From positions 930,001-994,000 of the forward strand of contig NZ_CP109132.1 of assembly GCF_035918015.1 (NCBI RefSeq): DNA of 64,000 nt. The letters run 5' to 3'. A program made the translations under genes and the position numbers. A model generated the notes under the pieces. It worked only from the letters and a program-made list of their open reading frames with translations. It made no database searches and had not been told where the DNA came from. The stretch is from Streptomyces sp. NBC_01754 (GTDB lineage Bacteria > Actinomycetota > Actinomycetes > Streptomycetales > Streptomycetaceae). Shown one piece after another: positions 42,415 to 51,983 of this stretch (its first letter is position 1; each line of letters starts with the position of its first letter).

Positions 42415-43425
42415 ATGAGTCAGTCGCGAAGGTCGGTCCTCCAGGGTGCGTTGAGCGCCGGGGCGGCGGGGCTGCTGGTCGGCGGCGCCGCCCCGCTGCC
42501 GGCCGCACAGCCCCGCCGGGGATCCACACGCACAGCGCTCGGCCTGCGCTGGCTGGGCGTGGCCGGCTGGGAGTTGTCCTTCGCGGGCCGCAGCGTGCTC
42601 TTCGATCCCTACCTGAGCCGGATGCCCTACGCCGACAAGGACGGCGCCCTCGACCCGGCGCTGCCGCTGCGCCTGGCCCCGGAGGCGGTGGAGCACGTCG
42701 CGGAGAAGGAGCTGACCGGGGCGCCCGAGCTGATCCTGATCAGCCACGGGCACTTCGACCATCTCGCCGACGTGCCGCACCTGCTGTCGCGGCCGGGCTG
42801 GGACGGCCGGCGCATCAGGACACTCTGCGACACGACGTCGCGCCACCTGCTGGCCGCGCTGGGTACCCCCGCGCACCGTATGGCAGACGTGGTGGCGGTG
42901 AGCGGAGGCGACCATCTCCAGTTCGACGGCTACAGCGTGGAGGTGTTCCGCAGTCTGCACAGCAGGCAGCAGGACTACACGTCCTTCGCCCCCGGGACGC
43001 TGGACGCCGTCCCCGCCCGGCCCCGGACCCTGGGTGACCTGGTCGAAGGGCGGACGCTGGCCTTCCAGGTGTCCGTCGACGGGGGCCCGTCCGTGCTGCT
43101 GACCGGCACGAGCAACGTCGCGGAACGGGAACTGGTCAGCGCACGGCCCGATGTGGCGGTGATCGGGATGAGCGGCCACGCCGCCGTCCACGGCTACCCG
43201 GACCGGCTGCTGACCGCTCTGGGGTCACCACCCGTGCTCCTGCCCTGCCATCACGACGACATGGTGACCCCGCTGGGCGACCCGGGGATCGCCCGCACCG
43301 CCGCCCCGGACGCGGTGACGAGGCTGGCGCAGGCCGCCGAGCGCCGGGCACCGGACGGCGGCACACGCGTACTGGCGCCCCGGCATCTGGAGCTGCTCGA
43401 CGTCACCGGGCTCCCGGCGGCCTGA
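42415..43425 (+). CDS. Tat-exported metallo-beta-lactamase-fold hydrolase
   Basis: 336 residues from ATG 42415 (GAGGTG upstream). The N-terminus is a Tat signal (SRRSVLQGALSAGAAGLLVG, A-rich cleavage region to about 32). The metal motif is SHGHFDHL (H111, H113, D115, H116). The fold resembles UlaG/lactonase-type members rather than class B beta-lactamases. It is inserted between oat and the SARP gene and is not in the S. clavuligerus cluster. A hydrolase exported beside a beta-lactam pathway invites a self-protection or unrelated lipid/lactone role; neither is shown. Confidence 0.85.
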   Translation: MSQSRRSVLQGALSAGAAGLLVGGAAPLPAAQPRRGSTRTALGLRWLGVAGWELSFAGRSVLFDPYLSRMPYADKDGALDPALPLRLAPEAVEHVAEKELTGAPELILISHGHFDHLADVPHLLSRPGWDGRRIRTLCDTTSRHLLAALGTPAHRMADVVAVSGGDHLQFDGYSVEVFRSLHSRQQDYTSFAPGTLDAVPARPRTLGDLVEGRTLAFQVSVDGGPSVLLTGTSNVAERELVSARPDVAVIGMSGHAAVHGYPDRLLTALGSPPVLLPCHHDDMVTPLGDPGIARTAAPDAVTRLAQAAERRAPDGGTRVLAPRHLELLDVTGLPAA

Positions 43426-44023
43426 ACGGAGGAGGCCGCCGGAGCGCGTAGCCTCCGCACCCGGACACCCGGCGCCCGGAGCCTTCGGGTGGTGGTGCCC
43501 GAAGCCGTCCGGCCCCGGATCACCGGACACCCGTTCGGGCGCCCCGACCTGACGTCGGCCCCCTGAGGCACTCAGTTTCCGCCATCACTGGACTAGACCG
43601 CAGAAGCGACGAGTTCGAGCCTGCGTCAGTGCGCTCGGTAGCCTCACTCTCCACACACGCCCCCTGCTTTTTCACAACAGAAGCACATACCTGCCTGGGC
43701 GCGACATTCCGAGGACACCCCCTCGCGCCGAGCGGCATATGCCAGGGCGAATACTCGGCGCCGTTCACGGTCATGACCCCTGGTCACATCACACCCTGCA
43801 CCTATTGTCCACGGCTTTCCCGAGCCAGGCTTTCGTTCCCCTCGGGACGATAGTTTTCAGCCGCGCCCCTCCAGGGCTCATTGACGCAGCAAGGTTGGCT
43901 GATTACTGTCCCAACCCGATAGGGCACAGGGCAGAAGCCGCTACGCGCGTAGTGGCCGAAGCCAGACCATTACATCCCTTCACCGAGGTTTTCCTCGTAG
44001 CGTGGAGTCCGTGACGGCAGGAG
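43426..44023. other. Gene-free stretch before the IS3 remnant
   Basis: About 600 bases with lower GC than the flanks from roughly 43580 onward. No recognisable gene, tRNA or strong terminator was found. With the degraded insertion element after it, this looks like scar tissue from a rearrangement. Confidence 0.5.
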
Positions 44024-44610
44024 ATGGTGGTCATGGCGGAGAAGCGTCGGAAGTTCACGGCTGAGTTTCGTGAGGGGGCGGTACGCATTGTCAAGGAATC
44101 CGGTCCCTGAGGTCGCGGAGGGGATCAACGAGATGGCTCCGGCGATCTGGTTCTCGCGGGCGAAGCGGGCCGTGAAGGCCACGCCGGAGGGCCGGGAGGC
44201 GTTGATCACCCGGTGACGGCGAGGAGCACCTGCTCGGCTACGCGGTGGGAGCCCACCAGAACGCGGACGCGGACCTGGTCGTGGCCGCGCTGACCATGGC
44301 AGCGGCCACCCGCTGCGGCGACGGCCACGGCAGTGAGACACACGTCCCGGAGAATCGCCCCGAGCCTGCCACCGACCGGGCGTCCCGCCCAGTCGAGGGT
44401 CCGGGTGGGTTCGCGCCACGACAACGCGGTCGGCACGGCGTTCAACCGCGTGCCGACGGCCGAGTACGTCCACCGTCACATGTTCCGCCCCGGCACCCGC
44501 ATCGAGGCGCGGACCAGGACCGTCACCTGGGTCACCGACGTCTGCGACACCCCGACGACTACACAGCGTGTGCGCGTTCAGGAACCCGATCGACCACGAA
44601 GCCGGGCACC
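44024..44610 (+). mobile_element. Degraded IS3-family insertion element
   Basis: An OrfA start survives from ATG 44024 (RBS AGGAG): MAEKRRKFTAEFREGAVRIV, then a TGA at 44108. OrfB pieces follow in three frames: HLLGYAVGAHQN, ADLVVAALTMAAATR (44224-44314), SRHDNAVGTAFNRVPTAEYV then WVTDVCDTP (about 44412-44560), and CAFRNPIDHEA (from 44570). The order matches an IS3 transposase with internal deletions and frameshifts. No intact terminal repeats were seen. It lies directly upstream of the SARP regulator gene. Confidence 0.85.
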
Positions 44611-44766
44611 GGTCCTGTCTCACCGTGAGACGGCCGCACAGGAAGGACTCCACAGATTCGAGGAAACTGCCACATCGACCAGCGCATCCACAGACATCGC
44701 GTGCGAAAATCCAGCAGTTCATGGCAGGGGAATTCGGCCATGGACAGGCAGAAACAGGAGAGCCCC

Positions 44767-45555
44767 ATGGCCGGCGTGCATATTCGCATATTGGGTCCGA
44801 TCTCCATGCTTTTTCAGAACGTCCCGGTACCCCTCGCAGGACAACGGCAGCTCCGGGTCCTCACCGCCCTCGCACTTGTCTCGGGCAGAGCCGTCTGTAC
44901 CCCCGAACTCATCGGCCACCTCTGGGGCGAGCGTCCGCCCCGGACCGCCCCCGGCCAGTTGCAGACCAGCGTGTGGATGATCCGCCGCTCACTGGCCACG
45001 GCCGGCGCACCGCAGGAAACCGTCCTGTCGACGGCCTCCGGTTACCAGCTGGACTCAGCTCACTGTGAGATCGACAGCGACATCTTCCGGCGCAACGTCG
45101 CGACGGCCAAGAACCTCATACGTGCCGGCCTCAAGGAGGAGGCGCTGGAGCTGCTCAAGGACGCGCTCGCCCTCTGGCGGGGCCCCGCTCTGGCCACGAT
45201 TTCGAGCAGTGTGCTGCAGACACGCGCCGCCCGGCTGGAAGAAGAGCGCGTCGCCGCACTGCAACAGCGTATCGGCCTGGAGATATCGCTGGGCCAGTAC
45301 GAGGAGGCCATCGGAGAACTCACCGACCTCATAGCCCTTCACCCCCTCCGGGAAGAGCCGTACGAGCATTTGATGCAGGCGCTGTACCTCTCAGGCAGGC
45401 AGGCCGACGCGCTCGCCGTGTTCCGCAGGGCCCGCAACACGCTGACCGACGAGCTGGGGATCGACCCCGGCCCCAGGCTGACCACGCTGGAGAGGGCGAT
45501 CCTCCGCCAGGACGCCGACATGCTCTCGGCCGTGCCGGGCATGGCCCGGAACTGA
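44767..45555 (+). CDS. SARP-family activator, CcaR-like
   Basis: 262 residues from ATG 44767 (AGGAG six bases before). An OmpR-type DNA-binding domain (about 5-95, IRILGPISM and PGQLQTSVWMIRRSLATAG) is followed by a bacterial transcriptional activation domain (about 100-250, DIFRRNVATAKNL to TDELGIDPGPRLTTLE). Length and sequence resemble CcaR (256 residues), the activator of cephamycin and clavulanate genes in S. clavuligerus, where it lies in the cephamycin cluster. Here it sits inside the clavam cluster next to an IS3 remnant. I noticed no in-frame TTA codon. The likely targets are ceaS, oat and claR; this is inference. Confidence 0.9.
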   Translation: MAGVHIRILGPISMLFQNVPVPLAGQRQLRVLTALALVSGRAVCTPELIGHLWGERPPRTAPGQLQTSVWMIRRSLATAGAPQETVLSTASGYQLDSAHCEIDSDIFRRNVATAKNLIRAGLKEEALELLKDALALWRGPALATISSSVLQTRAARLEEERVAALQQRIGLEISLGQYEEAIGELTDLIALHPLREEPYEHLMQALYLSGRQADALAVFRRARNTLTDELGIDPGPRLTTLERAILRQDADMLSAVPGMARN

Positions 45556-45570
45556 CGCGCCCGGCCACCC

Positions 45571-45614
45571 CACCACCACGCTCCCCGGCATCCGCGCCGG
45601 GGAGCGTGGTGGTG
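45571..45614. terminator. Bidirectional terminator after the SARP gene
   Basis: A perfect 19-bp stem (45571-45589 with 45596-45614) and a 6-base loop, between the convergent SARP and small membrane protein genes. Confidence 0.85.
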
Positions 45615-45616
45615 TG

Positions 45617-45910
45617 TCACGCGCCGAACGCCCGCCAGGCGAGGATCGCGGCACCTCCCAGCACGATGACCTGCACAGCGGCGGTGGTCCAAGCCCGCAC
45701 GGCGGTAGCGATACCGCCGGAGACCAGCAGGACGGCCAGGCAGACCAGCGCGCCCCGGGACGCCTCACGGCCGGCCGCGGCCCGGTCCGGACTGCCCGTC
45801 AGCCCCCCGGAGATCAGCACCCCGAAGAGCAGAACCGCCAGCAGGACCGCGTCCAGCACCAGGAGCAGCAGGGCCGCCCCGATGTCACCGCGCCGGGAGA
45901 CCCGTCTCAT
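45617..45910 (-). CDS. 97-residue membrane protein
   Basis: Three hydrophobic segments (about 10-34, 52-68 and 72-92) with a basic N-terminus (MRRVSRRGD) make a small integral membrane protein. It follows the large secreted SGNH protein gene on the same strand (57-bp gap), so the two may be cotranscribed. No family is recognised and it has no counterpart in the S. clavuligerus cluster that I know of. Confidence 0.65.
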   Translation of the reverse strand: MRRVSRRGDIGAALLLLVLDAVLLAVLLFGVLISGGLTGSPDRAAAGREASRGALVCLAVLLVSGGIATAVRAWTTAAVQVIVLGGAAILAWRAFGA

Positions 45911-45967
45911 CGCTCACCTCCGGTCCAGGGCCCTCCCTGGAGGGAGGGCCCGTCGGGTGGACGTGGG

Positions 45968-48900
45968 TCAGAGGCCCATGCCCTGCATGGTCCGCTCGAG
46001 GGAGTCCGCGTACAACCGGGCTCCTCCCACCTTCGGGTGGAACGACTGGGCGGAGGTCCCGAGTTCCAGGATCGGCCAGTCGATCTGTGGCTCGTCGCTC
46101 TCCACCAGGTCCAGCACGATGCCGTGGACCTGTTCGGGGTCACCGCAGACGGCCTTGCCCGCGAAGTCCTGGGCGGGGTCGGAGAACCAGGCCTTGACGC
46201 CGGCGGCCTTGGCATCGTCCACGGCGCCCTGCATCTCGGTGGCGAGGGTACTGGCCATGCTGTTCAGCCAGGGAGCTTCCTCGGTGCCGATGCCGGGGAT
46301 GCACTGCCCCGCCCCCTCGAGCAGCGGCGGGTACCCCATCAGGACGATCTTGGCGTTGGGGGCCTTCGCCTGGATTTTCTCCAGGGCGTCGGTGATGGCC
46401 GGCCGCACCCGCTCCTTGGCGAGGCGTTCGGCGGCCACGCCGATGTCCAGCCCCTGGTAGGCCGCGTCGTCCACATGGGAGTCGGCGTCCTCGAACTTCT
46501 GGTTCTGGCACAGCGTCGGCCAGCCGATGCCACCGAAGATGCACTTCTGGATGATGTAGGCGAACCTGGCGTCGTTGCCGCCGACGGAGATGGTCACCAG
46601 CGTGGTGTTCTGGTCGAGGTAGCCCTTGGAGAGCTGGGGCAGTTCGCCGTTCTCGCCGACGCTCGCGATGTTGTAGGTACGGGCGCCGGAGCAGGCGATC
46701 AGGTGGTAGTCCATGGCTGCGGACCGGTTGTCGTCCAGGGAGCCCACGGACGCCGAACGGCCCGGGATCGTGGCCTGCCGGGACCACGCCTCGGTCGAGC
46801 GGTGGCAGGCGTTGCGGGTCGAGGGGTTGTTGGGGTCGCGGTAGTTGGTCTCCCTGTAGTAGTCGACGCCGCCCGCGGCCGAGGCGCCCTCACCCGAGGA
46901 GTAGGAGTCGCCCATCGCGACGACCATGTCCCTGGGCTTGCCCGACAACGGCTGGAAGCCGGCGGCGTCCCATGCGACGTCCTCGGACCCGTTGCCGTCG
47001 GCCGCGTGCGTGGAGAGTGAGACCTTCGGGGTGGACGTGAACTGGAACACCCCGAGGGAGACCCACTTGTTCTCCCCGACACGCTGCGGGTGCACCCGCA
47101 CCGGGCTGGTGCTGTTGGTCCCGGAGATCGTGTAGGAGGCCTGACGGGTGTGGGCTCCGTGGTCGGGGATGTGCACCCAGACCCGGGCCCAGCCGGTCAT
47201 TCCGTTGGTCAGGGTCCAGGTGCCGGTCGTGCGCATCCGGGCCCCCTCCGAGGTCGACTGGTTCCTGGTGTGCGAGAACCAGAAGTGGTTGCCGTATCCG
47301 GCCCCGATCTGATGGGTGTCGATCTTGCCCGGGTAGTTGGCGCCGTCTGCCGTGAAGGTGAAGCCGAAGGTGCCGGGCGAGGTCGTCGCCCCGCAGCTGC
47401 GCCCGGACGATCCGGCCGGGGTGACGTCCGATGCCACGTCATCGATCACGTACGTGCCCGCGGGCAGCCCGCTGGAGCACCGGGGCGGGTAGGCGTTGCC
47501 GTCGGGCTGTTCGGGATAGGTGGCGTCGAAGCGATGCAGGGCGAATCCGCAGGTCGCCGCGGACTCGCAGTTCTTCCAGGCCGCCTTCTTGTTCCACCAG
47601 CAGTGCAGGAAGAACTCGTCCGCCGGGTTGTCGAGCTGGCACGCCCCGTTCGTGTCGGTGTCGCCCTCCACGATCTTGCTGGGGTCGCAGTTGTTGGTCG
47701 AGTCGCAGAACGTCCCCACCGGAGGCTTGGCCGAGGTGCGGAAGAGCGGGTCCGTCCACCAGGCGGCACGGTAGCCGGGCTGGAAGTCACCCGGGGCGAA
47801 CATCGCGGAGATCGGGCGGGCGGCCCAGCCGATCACCTTCTCCTGGTAGGGCCAGTCCTGCGGGTGGGCGGCGTGGGAGTAGTCGTCCCCGCCCCCGGAG
47901 TTCTCCAGGAACGGGGTGCGGTTGGCCTTCCACAGGGCGTTGGCCGGGTTGTTGGTGTAGCCGACGCCCCAGTGGCCGCCGTGCGAGCCGGCGCTGGACT
48001 GCGGGTAGAAGCCGGAGTTGTACGCCCAGAGCGCGAAGAACCAGTTCTCGATGTACTCCGGTCCGCCGTCGTTGACGGTCATCCCGGCGCTTTGCGTCTG
48101 GTTCCACTTGTCCACGAGGATGTTGACGCCCGCGGCGATGTTGGCGGTGTAGTCGAGGGCGACGGCCTCCTGCTTCTGTACGGACAGCGCGGTCTCGCCG
48201 GGCTTCTCGTGTCCGGCCTTGCGCATGCCGTCGGTCACCTGGACGATGCCGTAACCGCAGTCGGCCGCACCCCAGTTGACGGCCCACGGATCCGGTGCCT
48301 CCCCGTCGGAACCGTGGCTGATGCCGTAGTAGTTGCCGATCAGGGTGTTCGCGGTGACACCGGGCACGGCGAAGCGCGTGGCCTGCCACATGTTGGATTC
48401 CTGGGCGGTGACACCCAGCATCACCTGTGCGGGGATGTGGTAGCCGTCGGCCGCGTCAGGTGTTCCGTCGGGGTCGCCCACCATGGTCTTGAGGGGGAAG
48501 AGGGACTGCGGCTGATAGGCTGGCATCCCGGTGTTCTTCCAGTTGGCGGGGCGGGAGACGTGCGCGTCGAGCTTCCCGACCACGGCCTGGTCCACGGCCC
48601 ACTCGACCTGACGGGGGGTGGGCTGGAATGCCTGCTTGCGGACGTCTCCGCGTGGAACCGAGCAGTAGCGCTCGTCCTCCACGGGGTTGGTCGGCGAGGC
48701 GGCGGCGAGCTTCGGGGACGCCTCGGCGGTGCCGCGGATGAGTGCCGGCGAGGTGGCGAACCCCGCCGCGGTCTCGGCGGTCGAGCCGATCGTCGTACCG
48801 GGCCGGGCGTCCAGGGTGACGCTGCGTCCGGTGTTCAGGAGCTTCATCCCGTTCCGGGCCGTCCGTGCCGAAGCGGCTTCCTGCGGGGAGATCCGGGAGT

Positions 48901-50044
48901 CCTTGCCGTCGGCCCACGCGGTGGTGACGGCTGCTTCGCCCCGGGTGGACATGACCGCGTCCTTGGCCACCCCGGCGGTCATACGCACGGACGCCGGCAG
49001 GGCGCCGGCGGCCTTGGCCTCGCCGGTGACGTACACCGTGCCGGTGCGGGCGGAGCGGGCCAGGTCGAAGCCGGTGAGTGCGCCGGTGGCCAGACGCTGG
49101 GTGGTACCGGTGGCCTTGGCGGCGGTGCCGAACAGCCCTGCGGGGGCGCGCCGGACCTCGGCCTGCTCGGTGACGGCCCCGGTCTTCCCTGCCTTGGCGG
49201 TGGTGCCGGGCCGGTCGATGTAGACGACGGAGCCGTCCCCGGCGGCCGTGAGCTGGAAGGGGACCGCGGTGGTACGGGCGGCCACGCGTACGTCGCCGGA
49301 GGCGGTTACCCGGACCAGACGGGCGCCCTGCGCGGCGGCGTAGCCGTCGGCGAGGGGAACGGCGGAGGTCACCTGACCGGGCAGCTCCAGCGGCTTCGCC
49401 GCCTTGCCGCTCGCGGTGTCCACGCCGATGAGACGGGTCTCGTTCCGCTTCGACTCGTCGTCGGAGAACTGCGAGAAGACGGCCTTCTCCGCGGTGCCGC
49501 AGCCCGGCGAGAAGTAACCGAGGCTGGACTGGACGGGGAGCTTGGTGACCGCCCCGGTCTTCAGGTCGACGACGGCGGTGAAGGCGCCGCGGGTCATCAG
49601 CTCGGGCTTGTTGGTGAAGGTGCGGGGCGCGTACGTCACGGCGGCGCGCTCGCCGGATGCCGTGACGCAGGCGTTGCCGATCCAGGTGTCGGTGTCGAAA
49701 CCGGGCTCGGACAGGGTCGCCGCGGTCCGCCACCGGTAACCGTCCTCGGCGGCGGCGACCATGACATGGAAGCCGGTGGCGTCACCCGAGGTGCTCCAGG
49801 CCAGGTCGTCGGAGGTGCGGTAACCGGAGCCGAGCAGTTCCGCGCGGTCGTCTGCGGGTACGGCCTCCGGGAGCTCGGCGGGACCGGGCTCGGCGGCGTC
49901 CGCCTGGTCCTCCTGGGACCACCCTTGGGCCGCTCCCTGAGGTGGTGTGGGGGTTTTGGCCATCGACACCGACGGGGAGCCCGCCAACAGTGCCGTCCCT
50001 GCCGCGATTATGACAGGTATATGCCATTTTTTTCTTCGGGACAC
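45968..50044 (-). CDS. Large secreted protein with SGNH hydrolase domain
   Basis: 1358 residues with a Sec signal (about 1-29, KKWHIPVIIAAGTALLAGSP). The region to about 440 is strand-rich and may be a propeller. Next comes a lytic-transglycosylase/lysozyme-like part (VMLGVTAQESNMWQATRF, DCGYGIVQVTDGM), then a golvesin-type beta domain (WTLTNGMTGWARVWVHIPDH). The C-terminal SGNH hydrolase starts at 1040: GDSYSSGEGA (S1047), VGGNDARF (N1157) and SFHPKVGG (H1336). It is probably an extracellular enzyme acting on cell wall or lipid. It interrupts the clavam cluster and has no known role in it. Confidence 0.82.
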   Translation of the reverse strand: MSRRKKWHIPVIIAAGTALLAGSPSVSMAKTPTPPQGAAQGWSQEDQADAAEPGPAELPEAVPADDRAELLGSGYRTSDDLAWSTSGDATGFHVMVAAAEDGYRWRTAATLSEPGFDTDTWIGNACVTASGERAAVTYAPRTFTNKPELMTRGAFTAVVDLKTGAVTKLPVQSSLGYFSPGCGTAEKAVFSQFSDDESKRNETRLIGVDTASGKAAKPLELPGQVTSAVPLADGYAAAQGARLVRVTASGDVRVAARTTAVPFQLTAAGDGSVVYIDRPGTTAKAGKTGAVTEQAEVRRAPAGLFGTAAKATGTTQRLATGALTGFDLARSARTGTVYVTGEAKAAGALPASVRMTAGVAKDAVMSTRGEAAVTTAWADGKDSRISPQEAASARTARNGMKLLNTGRSVTLDARPGTTIGSTAETAAGFATSPALIRGTAEASPKLAAASPTNPVEDERYCSVPRGDVRKQAFQPTPRQVEWAVDQAVVGKLDAHVSRPANWKNTGMPAYQPQSLFPLKTMVGDPDGTPDAADGYHIPAQVMLGVTAQESNMWQATRFAVPGVTANTLIGNYYGISHGSDGEAPDPWAVNWGAADCGYGIVQVTDGMRKAGHEKPGETALSVQKQEAVALDYTANIAAGVNILVDKWNQTQSAGMTVNDGGPEYIENWFFALWAYNSGFYPQSSAGSHGGHWGVGYTNNPANALWKANRTPFLENSGGGDDYSHAAHPQDWPYQEKVIGWAARPISAMFAPGDFQPGYRAAWWTDPLFRTSAKPPVGTFCDSTNNCDPSKIVEGDTDTNGACQLDNPADEFFLHCWWNKKAAWKNCESAATCGFALHRFDATYPEQPDGNAYPPRCSSGLPAGTYVIDDVASDVTPAGSSGRSCGATTSPGTFGFTFTADGANYPGKIDTHQIGAGYGNHFWFSHTRNQSTSEGARMRTTGTWTLTNGMTGWARVWVHIPDHGAHTRQASYTISGTNSTSPVRVHPQRVGENKWVSLGVFQFTSTPKVSLSTHAADGNGSEDVAWDAAGFQPLSGKPRDMVVAMGDSYSSGEGASAAGGVDYYRETNYRDPNNPSTRNACHRSTEAWSRQATIPGRSASVGSLDDNRSAAMDYHLIACSGARTYNIASVGENGELPQLSKGYLDQNTTLVTISVGGNDARFAYIIQKCIFGGIGWPTLCQNQKFEDADSHVDDAAYQGLDIGVAAERLAKERVRPAITDALEKIQAKAPNAKIVLMGYPPLLEGAGQCIPGIGTEEAPWLNSMASTLATEMQGAVDDAKAAGVKAWFSDPAQDFAGKAVCGDPEQVHGIVLDLVESDEPQIDWPILELGTSAQSFHPKVGGARLYADSLERTMQGMGL

Positions 50045-50270
50045 GTTCTACTGCCTCTCGTCCGGACGCCCGTGTCGCGCGTGGGGGAAGCGGCGTCCGC
50101 TTCGCGCGTAGGGGAACGCGAGCCAATCAGCGGGAACTCTCCACCCCCTCTCACCCAACTCTCCCGCTATACCGACCCGCCGTCGGCTATGCGCCCTGCC
50201 TCCCCCGCCCCGCCCCGGGTCCGGCACACCCGCAGAATGGCGCGGAAATCACCGCGAGAAGGGCTGGGAC

Positions 50271-51932
50271 ATGGAGACCGAACAGTCGGGCACCACCGGC
50301 TTCGACGCCGCAGTCGACGGCGTGGTCGCCCCGACCGACACGCTGGGCGGAACCCTCCGCCTGGTGCGGACCGACGACTTCGACTCACTCGACCCCGGCA
50401 ACACGTACTACGCCTACACCTGGAACTTCCTGCGCCTCATCGGCCGGACTCTGGTCACCTTCGACGCCGCGCCCGGCAAGGCCGGCCAGCGGCTGGTCCC
50501 CGACCTGGCCGAGTCTCTCGGTGAGGCCTCGGACGGCGGACGGACCTGGACCTACCGGCTCCGGCCAGGCCTGCGCTACGAGGACGGAACCCCCGTGGTC
50601 TCGGCGGACGTCAAGTACGCGATCGCCAGGAGCAACTACGGTACGGACGTGCTGGGCGTCGGCCCCACCTACTTCCGCCATCTGCTGGGCACCGACTACG
50701 GCGGCCCCTGGCGCGAGCCGGACGTGGACGGCCCGATCACCGTGGAGACCCCTGACGACCGCACCCTGGTCCTGAGGCTGGCCGAGCCCTTCGCCGGCAT
50801 GGACCTGCTGGCCACCATGCCCAGCACCACCCCGGTCCCCCGGGCCCGCGACACCGGCATCGGCTACCGGCTCGGCCCCGTGGCGACCGGTCCGTACCGT
50901 GTCGCCTCCTACGAGCGCGGCAGGCTGGTGACCCTGGAGCGCAACCCGCACTGGGACCCGGCGACCGACCCCGTACGCCGCCGGCGGGCCGAGCGCATCG
51001 AGGTCCACCTCGGCAAGGACCCGCACGAGGTGGACCTGATGCTGCTCTCCGGCGAGGCGCACATCGACCTCGCCGGATTCGGGGTGCAGCCCGCCGCCCA
51101 GGAACGCATCCTGGCCGACCCCGGTCTGCGGGCCCACGCCGACAACCCGCTGACCGGCTTCACCTGGATCTACTGCCTGTCCAGCCGCGTCGCCCCGTTC
51201 GACAACGTGCACTGCCGGCGCGCGGTGCAGTTCGCCACGGACAAGCTGGCCATGCAGGAGGCGTATGGCGGCCCCGTCGGCGGTGACATCGCCACCACGA
51301 TCCTTCCGCCGACCATCGACGGCTACCAGCCGTTCGACCGCTACCCGGTCGGCGAGACCGGCACAGGGGATCTGGAGGCGGCCCGTGCCGAACTGGCCCT
51401 GGCCGGCATGCCGGACGGGTTCCGCACGAAGATCGCGGCTCGCAAGGACCGCCTCAAGGAGTACCGTGCGGCCGAGGCGCTCTCCGCCGGGCTGGCCCGT
51501 GTGGGCATCGAGGCCGAAGTCCTGGACTTCCCGTCCGGGGACTACTTCGACCGCTACGGCGGCAGCCCCGAGTACCTGCACGAGCACGGCATCGGGATCA
51601 TCATGTTCGGGTGGGGCGCCGACTTCCCCGACGGATACGGCTTCTTCCAGCAGATAGTCGACGGGCGCGCGATCAAGGAGCGCGGCAACCAGAACATGGG
51701 CGAGCTGGACGACCCGGAGATCAACGCCCTTCTCGACCGGGGAGCCGTCAGCGACGACCCGGCCGAACGCGCCGCCATCTGGCACCGCATCGACCGGCTG
51801 ACCATGGATCACGCCGTGATCGTGCCCTACCTCTACCCGCGCTCGCTGCTCTACCGCCACCCGGACGCGCGCAACGTGTTCGTCACGGGGTCGTTCGGGA
51901 TGTACGACTACGTGGCGCTGGGCGCCCGCTGA
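50271..51932 (+). CDS. oppA1: Oligopeptide-binding protein OppA1
   Basis: 553 residues of solute-binding family 5. Typical segments are GGTLRLVRTDDFDSLDPG, DGGRTWTYRLRPGLRYEDG, NPHWDPATDP and FGWGADFPDGYG. OppA1 of S. clavuligerus (558 residues) is needed for clavulanate formation and binds arginine-containing peptides. No signal peptide or lipobox is visible; the protein starts METEQSG and the ATG has a purine-rich leader. No ABC-transporter genes accompany it. It converges on claR with a terminator between. Confidence 0.93.
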   Translation: METEQSGTTGFDAAVDGVVAPTDTLGGTLRLVRTDDFDSLDPGNTYYAYTWNFLRLIGRTLVTFDAAPGKAGQRLVPDLAESLGEASDGGRTWTYRLRPGLRYEDGTPVVSADVKYAIARSNYGTDVLGVGPTYFRHLLGTDYGGPWREPDVDGPITVETPDDRTLVLRLAEPFAGMDLLATMPSTTPVPRARDTGIGYRLGPVATGPYRVASYERGRLVTLERNPHWDPATDPVRRRRAERIEVHLGKDPHEVDLMLLSGEAHIDLAGFGVQPAAQERILADPGLRAHADNPLTGFTWIYCLSSRVAPFDNVHCRRAVQFATDKLAMQEAYGGPVGGDIATTILPPTIDGYQPFDRYPVGETGTGDLEAARAELALAGMPDGFRTKIAARKDRLKEYRAAEALSAGLARVGIEAEVLDFPSGDYFDRYGGSPEYLHEHGIGIIMFGWGADFPDGYGFFQQIVDGRAIKERGNQNMGELDDPEINALLDRGAVSDDPAERAAIWHRIDRLTMDHAVIVPYLYPRSLLYRHPDARNVFVTGSFGMYDYVALGAR

Positions 51933-51944
51933 CATCGCCACGGA

Positions 51945-51974
51945 GGTGGCCGGCGGGCTCACCCGCCGGCCACC
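51945..51974. terminator. Terminator between oppA1 and claR
   Basis: GGTGGCCGGCGGG (51945-51957) pairs perfectly with CCCGCCGGCCACC (51962-51974) around a 4-base loop. Confidence 0.8.
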
Positions 51975-51983
51975 CCGCCGCCG

